A stretch of DNA of 27,819 nt from Veillonellaceae bacterium. GTDB taxonomy: Bacteria > Bacillota_C > Negativicutes > Veillonellales > Veillonellaceae. The notes beneath the pieces were generated by a model. The model did no database searches. It had not been told where the DNA came from and saw only the letters and a list, made by a program, of their open reading frames with translations. A program made the translations under genes and the position numbers. Shown here piece after piece: positions 1-7,971 of this stretch; within the stretch, counting starts at the first letter, position 1, and the number at the start of each line of letters is the position of its first letter. Where the stretch lies: contig CADFKY010000003.1 in assembly GCA_902834965.1 (NCBI GenBank), positions 1-27,819 of the forward strand, in the 5' to 3' direction.

Positions 1-984
1 AACTGTGGTGTGGACAGAAGGTTTTAATCCTTTCACAAGAGAATATACATTATGTGCTAAGAAAATTAGATTGAATGCACTCACGTAAATCGTATTGAGC
101 CAGAGAATTGGTTCATTAATCACACGCTTACCGATAAGAGCTAAGCACAATGTAGTTAACGTAGTGAATAGGAAGCACAGGATTTGCTGCGTTTTGCTAC
201 TTTCACTAGATCTAAAACTAGCCAAATAGAATAAGTAGAAAATAGCTACATATGGATAGTACGTGTAGAAGAAGCGGGTGTCATCGCGAAGTCCCAACAG
301 AATCAAGACTAGATAGATGTTAGCTAGAATGCCTGTAATAATGGATGCCTTTGGCAAGATGATGCCGAATACGACGGTAAAGAATGAGTTCGGTGCGGGA
401 GGGCCTGCTGGATCCTCTTTGTAAGAACATACCATAGATAGACAAATGAATATATTAATGGATGCGAGCACCTTAAAAATGGTTTCTTCAAAGTTGAATG
501 GTTGGTCCACGATGATGAAGAAGAACCATAAACTCATAATGATAACAATGTTGTATAGCGTAGACGTAACAAGGGTGATACCAATTCGCTTGATGCGGTT
601 AATGATTTCGCCGATGTAGTGTTCACCGGGTGATGTGAAATATAAGGCAATCATGGAGTACAGCCATAGGTACGATATATTTTCCGTGGCTAGCTCAATG
701 CCCCGCACATAGCCATAGGTTTCGTGAATCATATAAAGGCCAACGCTGATTCCGATACTTACTAAGGTATATAATATGGAAAACTTTCGTGCCCTTGTTA
801 TATAGCTTTGTAATATAACGATAAAGAAATACAGTGAGTATAGCTTAAGATCGACTTCGGAAAACCAATCTTGTTCAATATACAACGGTGTACATGAAAA
901 TACGGCGATTAATGCCAGTAATATTGGCGACTGCATTGCTAGGTCTCGCAGCGAAGACCATAAATGTTTAATGGCAAATTTCAT
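1..984 (-). CDS. Multi-spanning membrane protein, DUF4153-like, 3'-truncated
   Basis: An open frame on the minus strand runs from an ATG at 984 to the window edge with no stop, giving 328 codons; the C-terminus lies outside. A GGGAGAGA ribosome binding site precedes the ATG. The translation begins MKFAIKHLWSSLRDLAMQSP and contains many hydrophobic segments separated by short polar loops (for example LYSLYFFIVILQSYI, LYNIVIIMSLWFFFIIV, TVVFGIILP, IYLVLILLGL), so it is a polytopic inner-membrane protein. The overall style resembles DUF4153 membrane proteins that are common in Veillonella-like genomes, but this family call is by eye. Function is unknown. It is divergent from the alcohol dehydrogenase gene at 1132, with about 147 nt between them for both promoters. 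Confidence 0.75.
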   Translation of the reverse strand, partial: MKFAIKHLWSSLRDLAMQSPILLALIAVFSCTPLYIEQDWFSEVDLKLYSLYFFIVILQSYITRARKFSILYTLVSIGISVGLYMIHETYGYVRGIELATENISYLWLYSMIALYFTSPGEHYIGEIINRIKRIGITLVTSTLYNIVIIMSLWFFFIIVDQPFNFEETIFKVLASINIFICLSMVCSYKEDPAGPPAPNSFFTVVFGIILPKASIITGILANIYLVLILLGLRDDTRFFYTYYPYVAIFYLFYLASFRSSESSKTQQILCFLFTTLTTLCLALIGKRVINEPILWLNTIYVSAFNLIFLAHNVYSLVKGLKPSVHTTV

Positions 985-1131
985 AGATGTCTCTCCCTCT
1001 ATAAATATAAATACCCTCTCTTATTATTAGTATACCTGTTTTCTGGTGAAAGCCCTATGAGGTTTTACATGCCCTCAAATATACATTACAATAACTTTAA
1101 GAACTAGTTTTCAAAGAAAAGAGGTTATCAC

Positions 1132-2304
1132 ATGGAATTCTCTTATTTTTTACCTGTAAATATCCAATTTGGTTGGAATAAAGTAGATAATATTGATAAT
1201 TTTGCTGCACCCTATGGCAAGAAAGCACTTATTGTAACTGGTCGCAGTAGTGCGAAAAAATCTGGTTTGTATGATCGTGTTGTGGCAAAGCTTGATGCGG
1301 CTCATATTGATCATGTCCTTTTTGATCAAGTTGATGCTAATCCGTTGACTACAACAGCTTTAGATGGTGCTGCTTTAGCTAAATCTGAAAGCTGTGATAT
1401 GGTGATTGCTATTGGCGGAGGGTCTATTATGGACTGTGCAAAAGGCATCGCCTTCATGGCTGTGAATGATGGCGACATCAACGACTATATCTTCAATCGT
1501 AAAGTCAGTGATAATGCGTTGCCTCTTATTGTCATTCCTACAACCTGTGGTACCGGCTCTGAAGGCAATGGTTTTGGGGTCCTTACTAATCCTAAAACAG
1601 GGGACAAAAAATCTTTGCGTTGTAACGCTATCGTGCCTAAGGTTTCCATTGTAGACCCTGGTGTGATGGGCACTATGCCTCCTCATGTATTGGCATCTGT
1701 TGGCTTTGATGCACTATGCCACAATATCGAGGCCTATACCTCTAAAACAGCGCAACCTTTCACCGATGCATTGGCTCATTATGCGGTGACATTATTAGCA
1801 CAACACCTTGTACCACTATATAAACATGTGAAAGCAGCGGCTGAAGGCAAACCAGCAGTGCTCAATGAAAAACAACTTACAAAAGCTTGGGAAGCTGTTA
1901 CATTAGCAAGCACTATTGGGGGCATGGTTATCAATACAGCTGGTGTAACACTAGCGCATGGTATGGAACATCCAGCCAGTGGTCTTAAAGATATTACACA
2001 TGGCGTAGGTCTTGCTGTTATTGAACCTGTTGCAGTGGAATACACATGGAGTGCGAACCCTGATAAATTTGACGCCTTGGCTCGTATATTTAACCACGGA
2101 GATGGCTCCGAACTAGGCGATGCATTACGCTTGATCGTACATGACCTAGACCTTAATACAAACCTTACAGAATTAGGCTTTACAAAAAAAGACATTCCAT
2201 GGCTTGTAGATAATGTATACGTTGTAGCTACAGGAAATATTGCTAATACAGTTGCTGAAATTAGCCGTAAAGATATAGAAGCGTTGTATAAAAAGATGTT
2301 TTAA
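1132..2304 (+). CDS. Iron-containing (group III) alcohol dehydrogenase
   Basis: A 390-residue cytoplasmic NAD(P)H-dependent oxidoreductase that likely interconverts a short-chain aldehyde or ketone and its alcohol. The dinucleotide-binding motif GGGS is at residues 95-98 and the conserved PTTCGTGSE at 136-144. The expected metal ligands of the FucO/BdhA family are visible as D193 and H197 (GFDALCHNIEAY), H276 (AHGMEHP) and H290 (THG), with the 14-residue spacing of the last two histidines as in FucO. Length is normal for the family. The ATG follows an AAGAGG-type ribosome binding site. It resembles NADH-dependent butanol dehydrogenases more than the PduQ copy at 25707 and lies outside the pdu operon, so it is probably a general fermentative alcohol dehydrogenase. 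Substrate cannot be told from sequence. Confidence 0.93.
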   Translation: MEFSYFLPVNIQFGWNKVDNIDNFAAPYGKKALIVTGRSSAKKSGLYDRVVAKLDAAHIDHVLFDQVDANPLTTTALDGAALAKSESCDMVIAIGGGSIMDCAKGIAFMAVNDGDINDYIFNRKVSDNALPLIVIPTTCGTGSEGNGFGVLTNPKTGDKKSLRCNAIVPKVSIVDPGVMGTMPPHVLASVGFDALCHNIEAYTSKTAQPFTDALAHYAVTLLAQHLVPLYKHVKAAAEGKPAVLNEKQLTKAWEAVTLASTIGGMVINTAGVTLAHGMEHPASGLKDITHGVGLAVIEPVAVEYTWSANPDKFDALARIFNHGDGSELGDALRLIVHDLDLNTNLTELGFTKKDIPWLVDNVYVVATGNIANTVAEISRKDIEALYKKMF

Positions 2305-2346
2305 GTGTTGAAGTTATTTTAAGTGTTGTCATAATAGGAGAGAGTT

Positions 2347-3177
2347 TTGTTCCAAGGATTTTATGGCCTACTAATAGTTCTGCTATGCGTGTTGTTTGTA
2401 ATTGTAGTAGTGCTATTTAACATAGCCCCAATTACTTACATTGTTTTTGGCATAGCCATAGTGTTGAGTGTGTTACTTCAATATAGGCGCTTTAAGAAAC
2501 AGTCCATATCTGAAAAAAGGCACACTCAGTTGGCTTGGTGTTTGTATATTGCCTTTACCCTCAGCTTTTCTTGGTTAGTAAGCGATTGGTTTAGGTATGA
2601 CTTAAAAACAAGCATTGAGCAATTTGATTCCTTCGAGTATAGTACCATGGATTGGACTCAAGGGTGGCCTAATAGTGGAGAACTACCAGAGGGGTTAAAA
2701 CGACCAGGAAAACTTCCCGACGGTATTTATAGAGCGTCTGCTTTTCGTAGTAGTTTAGCTTGGGCTAATGCATATCCAGAGAGATATACTGTACTTGAGG
2801 GGGACCCTAAAGTAATTGCACAATATGAGGCAATAGCAAAGCAAAATGCAGCCTATACAGCGCAAATTGATGCGGATGGTGTATTGCGTGATTTAGATAC
2901 TGGGGAGAAAAAGCGTTTTATATCTCACCCTAATAGCTATAATATTGTAGAGAGTATAGAAGAAGAATCCCTCAATTTGCCAGAACGGACTTTTATTGAG
3001 TGGCTACGCTTTGCACCTCGAAAAGAAACAAAAACAGTAGTCAAGGATACATATAATTCTACTCGAAATCATAGATTATATGTGTTTGTAGATGATGGGA
3101 ATACTAAAAGACCTCATTTTGTGGAATTGTTAATTAGTAATGATGGGACACGGGCTGTGTTTTATCAATCTAAGTAA
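2347..3177 (+). CDS. Membrane-anchored protein of unknown function (paralogue 1)
   Basis: A 276-residue protein with a TTG start; AGGAG at 2336-2340 lies six bases upstream and supports it. Residues about 6-47 form one long or two adjacent hydrophobic segments and residues 62-80 form another, followed by a soluble domain of about 190 residues, probably facing outside the membrane. I recognise no family. The soluble part aligns by eye with the next gene: a W-P-S/N-S motif (GWPNSGELPEG here, TWPSSKAGYIP there), a 'xxAxYEAxAxxNAxY' stretch (AQYEAIAKQNAAY), then Y-S/N-S-T-R and a conserved C-terminal strand-rich block ending RAVFYQSK. The pair is likely a tandem duplication. It sits 42 nt after the alcohol dehydrogenase and may be cotranscribed with it. 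Confidence 0.7.
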   Translation: MFQGFYGLLIVLLCVLFVIVVVLFNIAPITYIVFGIAIVLSVLLQYRRFKKQSISEKRHTQLAWCLYIAFTLSFSWLVSDWFRYDLKTSIEQFDSFEYSTMDWTQGWPNSGELPEGLKRPGKLPDGIYRASAFRSSLAWANAYPERYTVLEGDPKVIAQYEAIAKQNAAYTAQIDADGVLRDLDTGEKKRFISHPNSYNIVESIEEESLNLPERTFIEWLRFAPRKETKTVVKDTYNSTRNHRLYVFVDDGNTKRPHFVELLISNDGTRAVFYQSK

Positions 3178-3207
3178 TTTGAGTAGGTATTGTTGTGGAG
3201 AACGTAA

Positions 3208-4074
3208 ATGCAACAGTGTTTAATTTACTTAAAGAAATTGTTTTTTTCTAATCCTTATAAAAAGAGTATATGGTTTTTTATAATTCTTTGGGTATTAACA
3301 TTTTTCTTCTCAGATTATATCTCGTATTCTGGGGTGTACTATCTGATTTTATTAATCGCCACGATTGTATTATTGCTTGAAAAATGTAGAGTAATTGATA
3401 GTGAGAAAACTGTACGTAAAAGATTTTTATCATATTTTTATGTTATCTTTTTTCTGTGTATGCTTCCTACATTAGCTGTTACCTTAGTGTTTTCTGCTGT
3501 AGGATTATCCCATTATGATATACAACGGTGGCACTCTACATGGCCATCATCTAAAGCAGGTTATATTCCATCTCAATTGCAAGCGCCTAAGTCTTTACCA
3601 GAGAGTTTGAAAGTGGTTTCTTCTGCTGAGATAATAGGATTGGGTGGAAATTATAGTTGCTTAGTATTAGATGGTGATGAAGCTACGATTTCACGGTATG
3701 AGGAAACTGTTAGATCTAATGCTTGGTATTCGTTTGTAAATGGCAGGGACAAGGATACTACAGTTGAAGTACTTAATTCGTTTACATATCCAAAAGATAA
3801 AAATGTATTGGTTAGTGACATAAACAATTATTATGAGATTATCACTATTCAACGACAAAACTGGAAATTATTTCCCTGGTTAATTGATGGCAGCCAGAGT
3901 GTCGGTGATGATCCTAATGAAGATTTTTATTATAGTACTCGTGTATCAGCTGAGAAATATGTAGTATATGTTGTATACCATAACTTTGATCATGACCAGC
4001 CAAGAGTGATTTACTTTATGTTTAATTCGGAACGAACGCGAATGATTACTGTAGATATAGATATGTATCATTAG
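3208..4074 (+). CDS. Membrane-anchored protein of unknown function (paralogue 2)
   Basis: A 288-residue protein starting at an ATG preceded by GGAG at a normal distance. Three hydrophobic segments are visible at about residues 20-36, 41-58 and 74-97, then a soluble domain. That domain shares the order of short motifs seen in the upstream paralogue: TWPSS after the last membrane segment, ISRYEETVRSNAWY, a central W-x-x-F-P-W-L stretch, YYSTR and a C-terminal strand block (VIYFMFNSERTRMI). The two genes are 30 nt apart, so translation is probably coupled. Function is unknown; membrane anchoring plus an extracytoplasmic domain suggests an envelope role, but nothing catalytic can be identified. 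A perfect 12-bp inverted repeat follows 33 nt after the stop. Confidence 0.7.
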   Translation: MQQCLIYLKKLFFSNPYKKSIWFFIILWVLTFFFSDYISYSGVYYLILLIATIVLLLEKCRVIDSEKTVRKRFLSYFYVIFFLCMLPTLAVTLVFSAVGLSHYDIQRWHSTWPSSKAGYIPSQLQAPKSLPESLKVVSSAEIIGLGGNYSCLVLDGDEATISRYEETVRSNAWYSFVNGRDKDTTVEVLNSFTYPKDKNVLVSDINNYYEIITIQRQNWKLFPWLIDGSQSVGDDPNEDFYYSTRVSAEKYVVYVVYHNFDHDQPRVIYFMFNSERTRMITVDIDMYH

Positions 4075-4106
4075 AGTTGGGCAGAGTTTGTATATAAAAT
4101 TTGGAA

Positions 4107-4136
4107 CAAAGGGGCTGTTTTGTTACAGCCCCTTTG
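4107..4136 (+). terminator. Strong hairpin after the paralogous pair
   Basis: Bases 4107-4118 and 4125-4136 are a perfect 12-bp inverted repeat (CAAAGGGGCTGT / ACAGCCCCTTTG) with a six-base TTTGTT loop. Its position between two genes fits a transcription terminator or an mRNA 3' end stabiliser. The downstream tract (ATGATTCT) is poor in T, so intrinsic termination may be incomplete. Confidence 0.6.
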
Positions 4137-4221
4137 ATGATTCTACAAGTATTAAAAGGTACAATACTAGTAGAGATTGAAGTTTATTGTAGTGGTTGTT
4201 ATAAAGTTAAGGAGTTGTATT

Positions 4222-5133
4222 GTGAAAAGAATATATTCATACCTTGCTGCACTGTTAATGCTAAGTCTTATGGTTTCACAAGTACATGCCAAAGAGCAGG
4301 TTACTCAAAATGATATTTCTAGTAGTGCTAAAGAGAAGTGCGTTAGTAGTGAACAAACTAATGATAAGATTGAAGCTGATTTACAAAGACATTTAGAACG
4401 AATGAGGACCGAGGACATAGCAAAGGGGTATTTACGTGAAGAAAAAACGTATGCTGAAGAAGTTAGTTTAGTTCGGGGCAGATTGTATCATTCAACGGAT
4501 AAGCTCATTCATGATGAGAAAAAGACTACTCTTTTATCGTATCCTGTGGGAAGGAAGGTTCCTTGTAAGAAGAGTTTAAAGGATATAGATTCATATACAG
4601 ACACAATTACTCGTAAAGGCATGACATTCCGCATTCCAAAAGGTGCAGAGTTGAAGATGTTCTATATGTTAGATAACAATATTTTTATAGAGTATGAGAT
4701 AGGAGATATTTGGTATTCTATTCAGATTATTCCTTTAGATGTAGATCATCCTGATAGTAAAGATATAGAAAACAAAGTACTTGTAGATAAAGAGTATAAT
4801 TTCTATCACACATTGCAAGTATATTGGCGTATGTGGGGAATCTTTGATGAGTTACAAAATCCTACTTATTCAGCGGTATGGAATAATGGCTTGCCTGGAA
4901 TGTTAGTGGATTCATACAATCCAGATAAGGAATCTAATTTACTATTTGCTGCATATGATGGACGGTATGCTGTATTTAATCAGCTGGTATATAATCCAAG
5001 TACGAGTCCTTTTACTCATGAGCAGTTAAGAAACACGATTGAATATTTTGATTCTAATAATAATCCAGAGTTTAAGGCTAAAAAGCATAGATTATTCCCT
5101 GATGAGAGGATAATTCGTATATATGAGTACTAG
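4222..5133 (+). CDS. Exported protein of unknown function with Sec signal peptide
   Basis: The best start is the GTG at 4222, because TAAGGAG at 4208-4214 sits seven bases before it and the resulting N-terminus MKRIYSYLAALLMLSLMVSQ followed by VHA-KEQ is a textbook Sec signal peptide with cleavage after residue 23. An in-frame TTG at 4177 would bury the signal and has no ribosome binding site. The mature protein of about 280 residues begins with a charged, coiled-coil-prone region (residues about 35-90, rich in E, K and R) and continues in a domain with motifs TRKGMTFRIPKGAEL and WNNGLPGMLVDSYNP. There is no lipobox and no second membrane segment, so a periplasmic location is likely. I recognise no family. 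It is isolated from the upstream pair by the 4107-4136 hairpin. Confidence 0.72.
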   Translation: MKRIYSYLAALLMLSLMVSQVHAKEQVTQNDISSSAKEKCVSSEQTNDKIEADLQRHLERMRTEDIAKGYLREEKTYAEEVSLVRGRLYHSTDKLIHDEKKTTLLSYPVGRKVPCKKSLKDIDSYTDTITRKGMTFRIPKGAELKMFYMLDNNIFIEYEIGDIWYSIQIIPLDVDHPDSKDIENKVLVDKEYNFYHTLQVYWRMWGIFDELQNPTYSAVWNNGLPGMLVDSYNPDKESNLLFAAYDGRYAVFNQLVYNPSTSPFTHEQLRNTIEYFDSNNNPEFKAKKHRLFPDERIIRIYEY

Positions 5134-5241
5134 TACAAAACCTATATTACTAATTATATAATTTGTGTTATACTTTTATATAGAAAAATATCGAATTAAT
5201 AGAAGGCTAGTTGGCATATTCTTTGCAGACTAGAGATTAGA

Positions 5242-6279
5242 ATGAAAGATAAGTCAGTATTACCAATTGAGGAACAATTAAATAGATTTCTTCAACCAAA
5301 ATGCCTAATCCCTGGCGGTCTAGGCTTGTGGGAGGAGTATTTCCGAAAGATTTGTACTGCTTGGGGCGAGATTAGTGGTGAAATTCGACCTCAGCATATC
5401 ATATTTTCTGCTGATAATGGTTGTAATATGGAAGGCTATGTAGGTTATAACTATGAGGTGACACAAAAGCAGTCGCGTAATATGCTCTTGGGTCGTTCGT
5501 CGGCTACACAGTTTTGTAACTTTAACAACATTCCTTATGAAGTTGTGGATGTAGGAATTGCCTCAGATGATGGCATCGGAGTGGATCGCAAGGTCGCAAA
5601 GGGGACAAAGAATATATTAAATCACCCTGCTATGACTGAGGATGAATTTAATAGTGCCTTTCAATCTGGCTATGAACGAGTTGAACATTATGTAGAGCAA
5701 GGGATAAATCTATTTTCCTTTGGTGAAATGGGGCTGGGGAACACAACGACCTCCGCCTGTGTGTTGTCTGCCTTGACTGGAGCTGATCCCACTGAAACGG
5801 TAGGTCCTGGATCTTGGCCTGACAAACCAGATTTGATGAAGCGTAAACTTGATTTTGTGCGCGCTGTATTAGATAAGCATAAGGCTAGTCTTGTTTCTGA
5901 AAGTGAGCCTGACCGAGTTCGCAACATTGTGGCTCATGTAGGCGGATTTGATATTGCGGCTATTCTTGGCGCTATGCTGGCTTGTGTAGAGTTTAAAAAG
6001 CCTTTTGTCATAGATGGCTTTATTACGTCTGTAGCGGCAGCTTGCGGGATTCACATGAATGCTCGTGTTAAGGATTATGCATTGCCATCTCATAACTCTC
6101 GTGAAAAAGGAACAGAGCTAGCTTTAGCTGAGGTAGGTATTACACAAGACATGGTTCCTATTCAAGCTCAAATGTCGATGGGGGAAGGCACAGGAGCCAT
6201 CTTGATGGTGCAAATGTTGAAAACTACACAGCATATGTTTGTAAATGTAGGTACTTTTGCAGATTTGATGAAATTATAA
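5242..6279 (+). CDS. cobT: CobT-family nicotinate-nucleotide:base phosphoribosyltransferase, copy 1
   Basis: A 345-residue cytoplasmic enzyme of the CobT family, which transfers phosphoribose from nicotinate mononucleotide to the cobamide lower-ligand base. The glycine-rich GEMGLGNTTTSA (161-172) and the catalytic-glutamate motif MGEGTGAI (E315) are clear. The classical A-x-D-H-G motif reads SADNG (57-61), and VGPGSWPDKP (187-196) has Trp192 where the second copy at 18864 has Gly. More than half of the residues match that second copy by eye. Such a pair recalls Sporomusa ovata ArsA/ArsB, which activate phenolic bases; a standard dimethylbenzimidazole enzyme is equally possible. The ribosome binding site is weak. 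It runs into the DUF389 gene nine bases downstream. Confidence 0.85.
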   Translation: MKDKSVLPIEEQLNRFLQPKCLIPGGLGLWEEYFRKICTAWGEISGEIRPQHIIFSADNGCNMEGYVGYNYEVTQKQSRNMLLGRSSATQFCNFNNIPYEVVDVGIASDDGIGVDRKVAKGTKNILNHPAMTEDEFNSAFQSGYERVEHYVEQGINLFSFGEMGLGNTTTSACVLSALTGADPTETVGPGSWPDKPDLMKRKLDFVRAVLDKHKASLVSESEPDRVRNIVAHVGGFDIAAILGAMLACVEFKKPFVIDGFITSVAAACGIHMNARVKDYALPSHNSREKGTELALAEVGITQDMVPIQAQMSMGEGTGAILMVQMLKTTQHMFVNVGTFADLMKL

Positions 6280-6288
6280 GGAGAAAGA

Positions 6289-7602
6289 ATGAAAATAAAT
6301 AAATACTTTGATATACATTTTGAGCGAGCTGATGATGCAACTATCGCTAAAAGATTGATAGGCGGGGCTAAGATTAAGGGACCTGCTTTGGTTATCCTGA
6401 TCCTCTCCATGTTTATTGCCTCTATTGGGTTGAATATGAATAGTACGGCAGTTATTATTGGTGCTATGCTTATATCGCCGTTGATGGGACCTATTTTAGC
6501 AACTGGTTTTGGCTTCGCTACGCTTAATTTTACAGTTGTAAAAAGTGCTATTTTAAGATTGTCCTTACAGATTACGATTGCTGTTTTGGCATCTGCTTTA
6601 TATTTTTATATTTCTCCCGTTCAGACGGCTACATCTGAACTATTAGCGCGTACAGAACCGAATATTTTTGATGTATTCATTGCTATATTTGGTGGGTTAG
6701 CTGGGATTATTGGGCAAACGCGTAAGACCTTAGATAATGTTATCCCAGGGGTTGCGATTGCGACTGCACTTATGCCACCACTATGTACGGCAGGATATGG
6801 ACTTGCTAATGGAAATTGGCACTATTTCTTTGGGGCTGGCTATTTATTCTTTATAAATGCATTCTTCATCTTCTTTGCATCTTTTATTGTTTTAAAGGGT
6901 GTATATAGTTTGCCATTCCATAAACAAGCAGAAGAGCTTATTCGTCGTAATCAGCTAATATTTCTTGTGATTGGTCTTATTATGGCTATACCAAGTATTT
7001 ATGCAGGCTATGATATGACCATCAAGTATTCTGAGTCAAATCATATAGAGCAGTTTATTAAGAACGATATTAATCAAGATGGACGTCGACAAGTGATTGA
7101 TTATTCATTGGATCGAACGAATAAGCTAGTAGACATAGTAGCTATAGGCGCTCCTGTGACTTCGGAGGAACAATCCCAGTTGGAAGGCAAGTTACAGCAG
7201 TATAAGTACTTACACTCTTATACACTCCAATTTGTTAATAGCGTAGATGAGAAAAAATCTACTATGGATAAGACAAGTTTGAATAAATCTTCAGAGAACC
7301 TTGAAAAATATGAAAACTTGAGTAATCTGTACCAGCCGACTTATCAACTAGTAAGTGAAACGATAAATACTATGAAAACGACAGAAGCTGAAGCAAAGGC
7401 GTTATTCCCGTTTGTAAGCAAAGTGGAAGGCATGCCTTTAATAGATAATCTAGAACAGCCTAAAGCGAGTCGCTATATGGTGATTATCCATACTACATCC
7501 ACTGTATCTGATGCAGATTTGGAACGAATAAAAGCTTGGTTAGAGGCTAAATTATCAGCACCTGTAACTATTTCTGTGGAGCAAACAACGTCAACTCAAT
7601 AA
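6289..7602 (+). CDS. DUF389 integral membrane protein
   Basis: A 437-residue membrane protein. The N-terminal half carries the DUF389 signature: hydrophobic helices around the stretch SIGLNMNSTAVIIGAMLISP and then LMGPILATGFGFA, followed by IPGVAIATALMPPLCTAGYG and several more membrane spans up to about residue 250. Residues about 265-437 form a soluble domain ending in a strand/helix unit resembling BON-like or ACT-size folds. The function of DUF389 proteins is not established. A GGAG ribosome binding site lies at the end of the upstream cobT copy, with nine bases between the two genes, so the two are most likely cotranscribed; no functional link to cobamides is known to me. The complex hairpin at 7654-7724 probably ends the transcript. 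Confidence 0.85.
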   Translation: MKINKYFDIHFERADDATIAKRLIGGAKIKGPALVILILSMFIASIGLNMNSTAVIIGAMLISPLMGPILATGFGFATLNFTVVKSAILRLSLQITIAVLASALYFYISPVQTATSELLARTEPNIFDVFIAIFGGLAGIIGQTRKTLDNVIPGVAIATALMPPLCTAGYGLANGNWHYFFGAGYLFFINAFFIFFASFIVLKGVYSLPFHKQAEELIRRNQLIFLVIGLIMAIPSIYAGYDMTIKYSESNHIEQFIKNDINQDGRRQVIDYSLDRTNKLVDIVAIGAPVTSEEQSQLEGKLQQYKYLHSYTLQFVNSVDEKKSTMDKTSLNKSSENLEKYENLSNLYQPTYQLVSETINTMKTTEAEAKALFPFVSKVEGMPLIDNLEQPKASRYMVIIHTTSTVSDADLERIKAWLEAKLSAPVTISVEQTTSTQ

Positions 7603-7653
7603 GTTGATTTTTTGATTTTGATTAGATTGTTTATTATATAGAGCCACATTTAT

Positions 7654-7724
7654 AACGGTACTAAGTTTGATTGAATCTATTAGGTATATTACCTAGTAGT
7701 ACGGGGAATCAGCTTAGTACCGTT
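7654..7724 (+). terminator. Compound long hairpin with T-tract
   Basis: The outer stem is a perfect 12-bp inverted repeat, AACGGTACTAAG (7654-7665) with CTTAGTACCGTT (7713-7724). A middle stem pairs TGATT (7668-7672) with AATCA (7707-7711). An inner stem pairs 7677-7686 with 7690-7699, ten pairs with one G-T wobble. The stem is followed by TTT (five Ts in all from 7723). This is probably the intrinsic terminator of the cobT-DUF389 transcript, although it is unusually long and nested. Confidence 0.65.
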
Positions 7725-7864
7725 TTTATGTACTTGGTATAGCTAAATGTAATTACTCTTATCTTGCTATAGATTAAAGTTATATTAATGCATATATAAA
7801 ATCTATTATACGAGTAGGAATTAAATTGATATACTTACTACATCGAAATTATTAAATAATCAAA

Positions 7865-7908
7865 TGTAGATATAAGATAAGAAAAATAAATTTATTATAA
7901 TATCTACA
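7865..7908. promoter_or_regulatory. Inverted repeat over a TATAAT box upstream of metQ
   Basis: TGTAGATAT at 7865-7873 and ATATCTACA at 7900-7908 form a perfect 9-bp inverted repeat, and a TATAAT (7896-7901) overlaps the right arm. No good -35 box is seen 16-18 bp upstream. The arrangement fits a repressor operator over a promoter, or a leader hairpin; the metQ start is 63 nt further on. Confidence 0.35.
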
Positions 7909-7971
7909 AATGTTATATACGTATGAGTCCTCGTCCGAGATGTAGGTTTTCATCGTAGATAGGAGGATTAC

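Larger units (their letters stand above)
7603..7971. other. Intergenic region before metQ
   Basis: 369 nt without a credible gene. It contains the 71-nt compound hairpin at 7654-7724, then very AT-rich DNA with a TATAAT at 7896-7901 and a 9-bp inverted repeat flanking it. I looked for SAM-box, T-box and cobalamin riboswitch cores and saw none. Confidence 0.7.

Noticed and set aside
1375..1686. Minus-strand open frame of 103 codons within the alcohol dehydrogenase gene
   Set aside because: It lies fully inside a strong coding region in another frame; the translation has no recognisable motif.
4101..4313. 70-codon open frame on the plus strand
   Set aside because: It begins with a TTG beside the 4107-4136 hairpin, has no ribosome binding site and overlaps the well supported signal-peptide protein at 4222.
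7603..7971. SAM-I riboswitch or T-box before metQ
   Set aside because: No K-turn, T-box or SAM core sequence is visible; only AT-rich DNA, a compound hairpin and a short inverted repeat.
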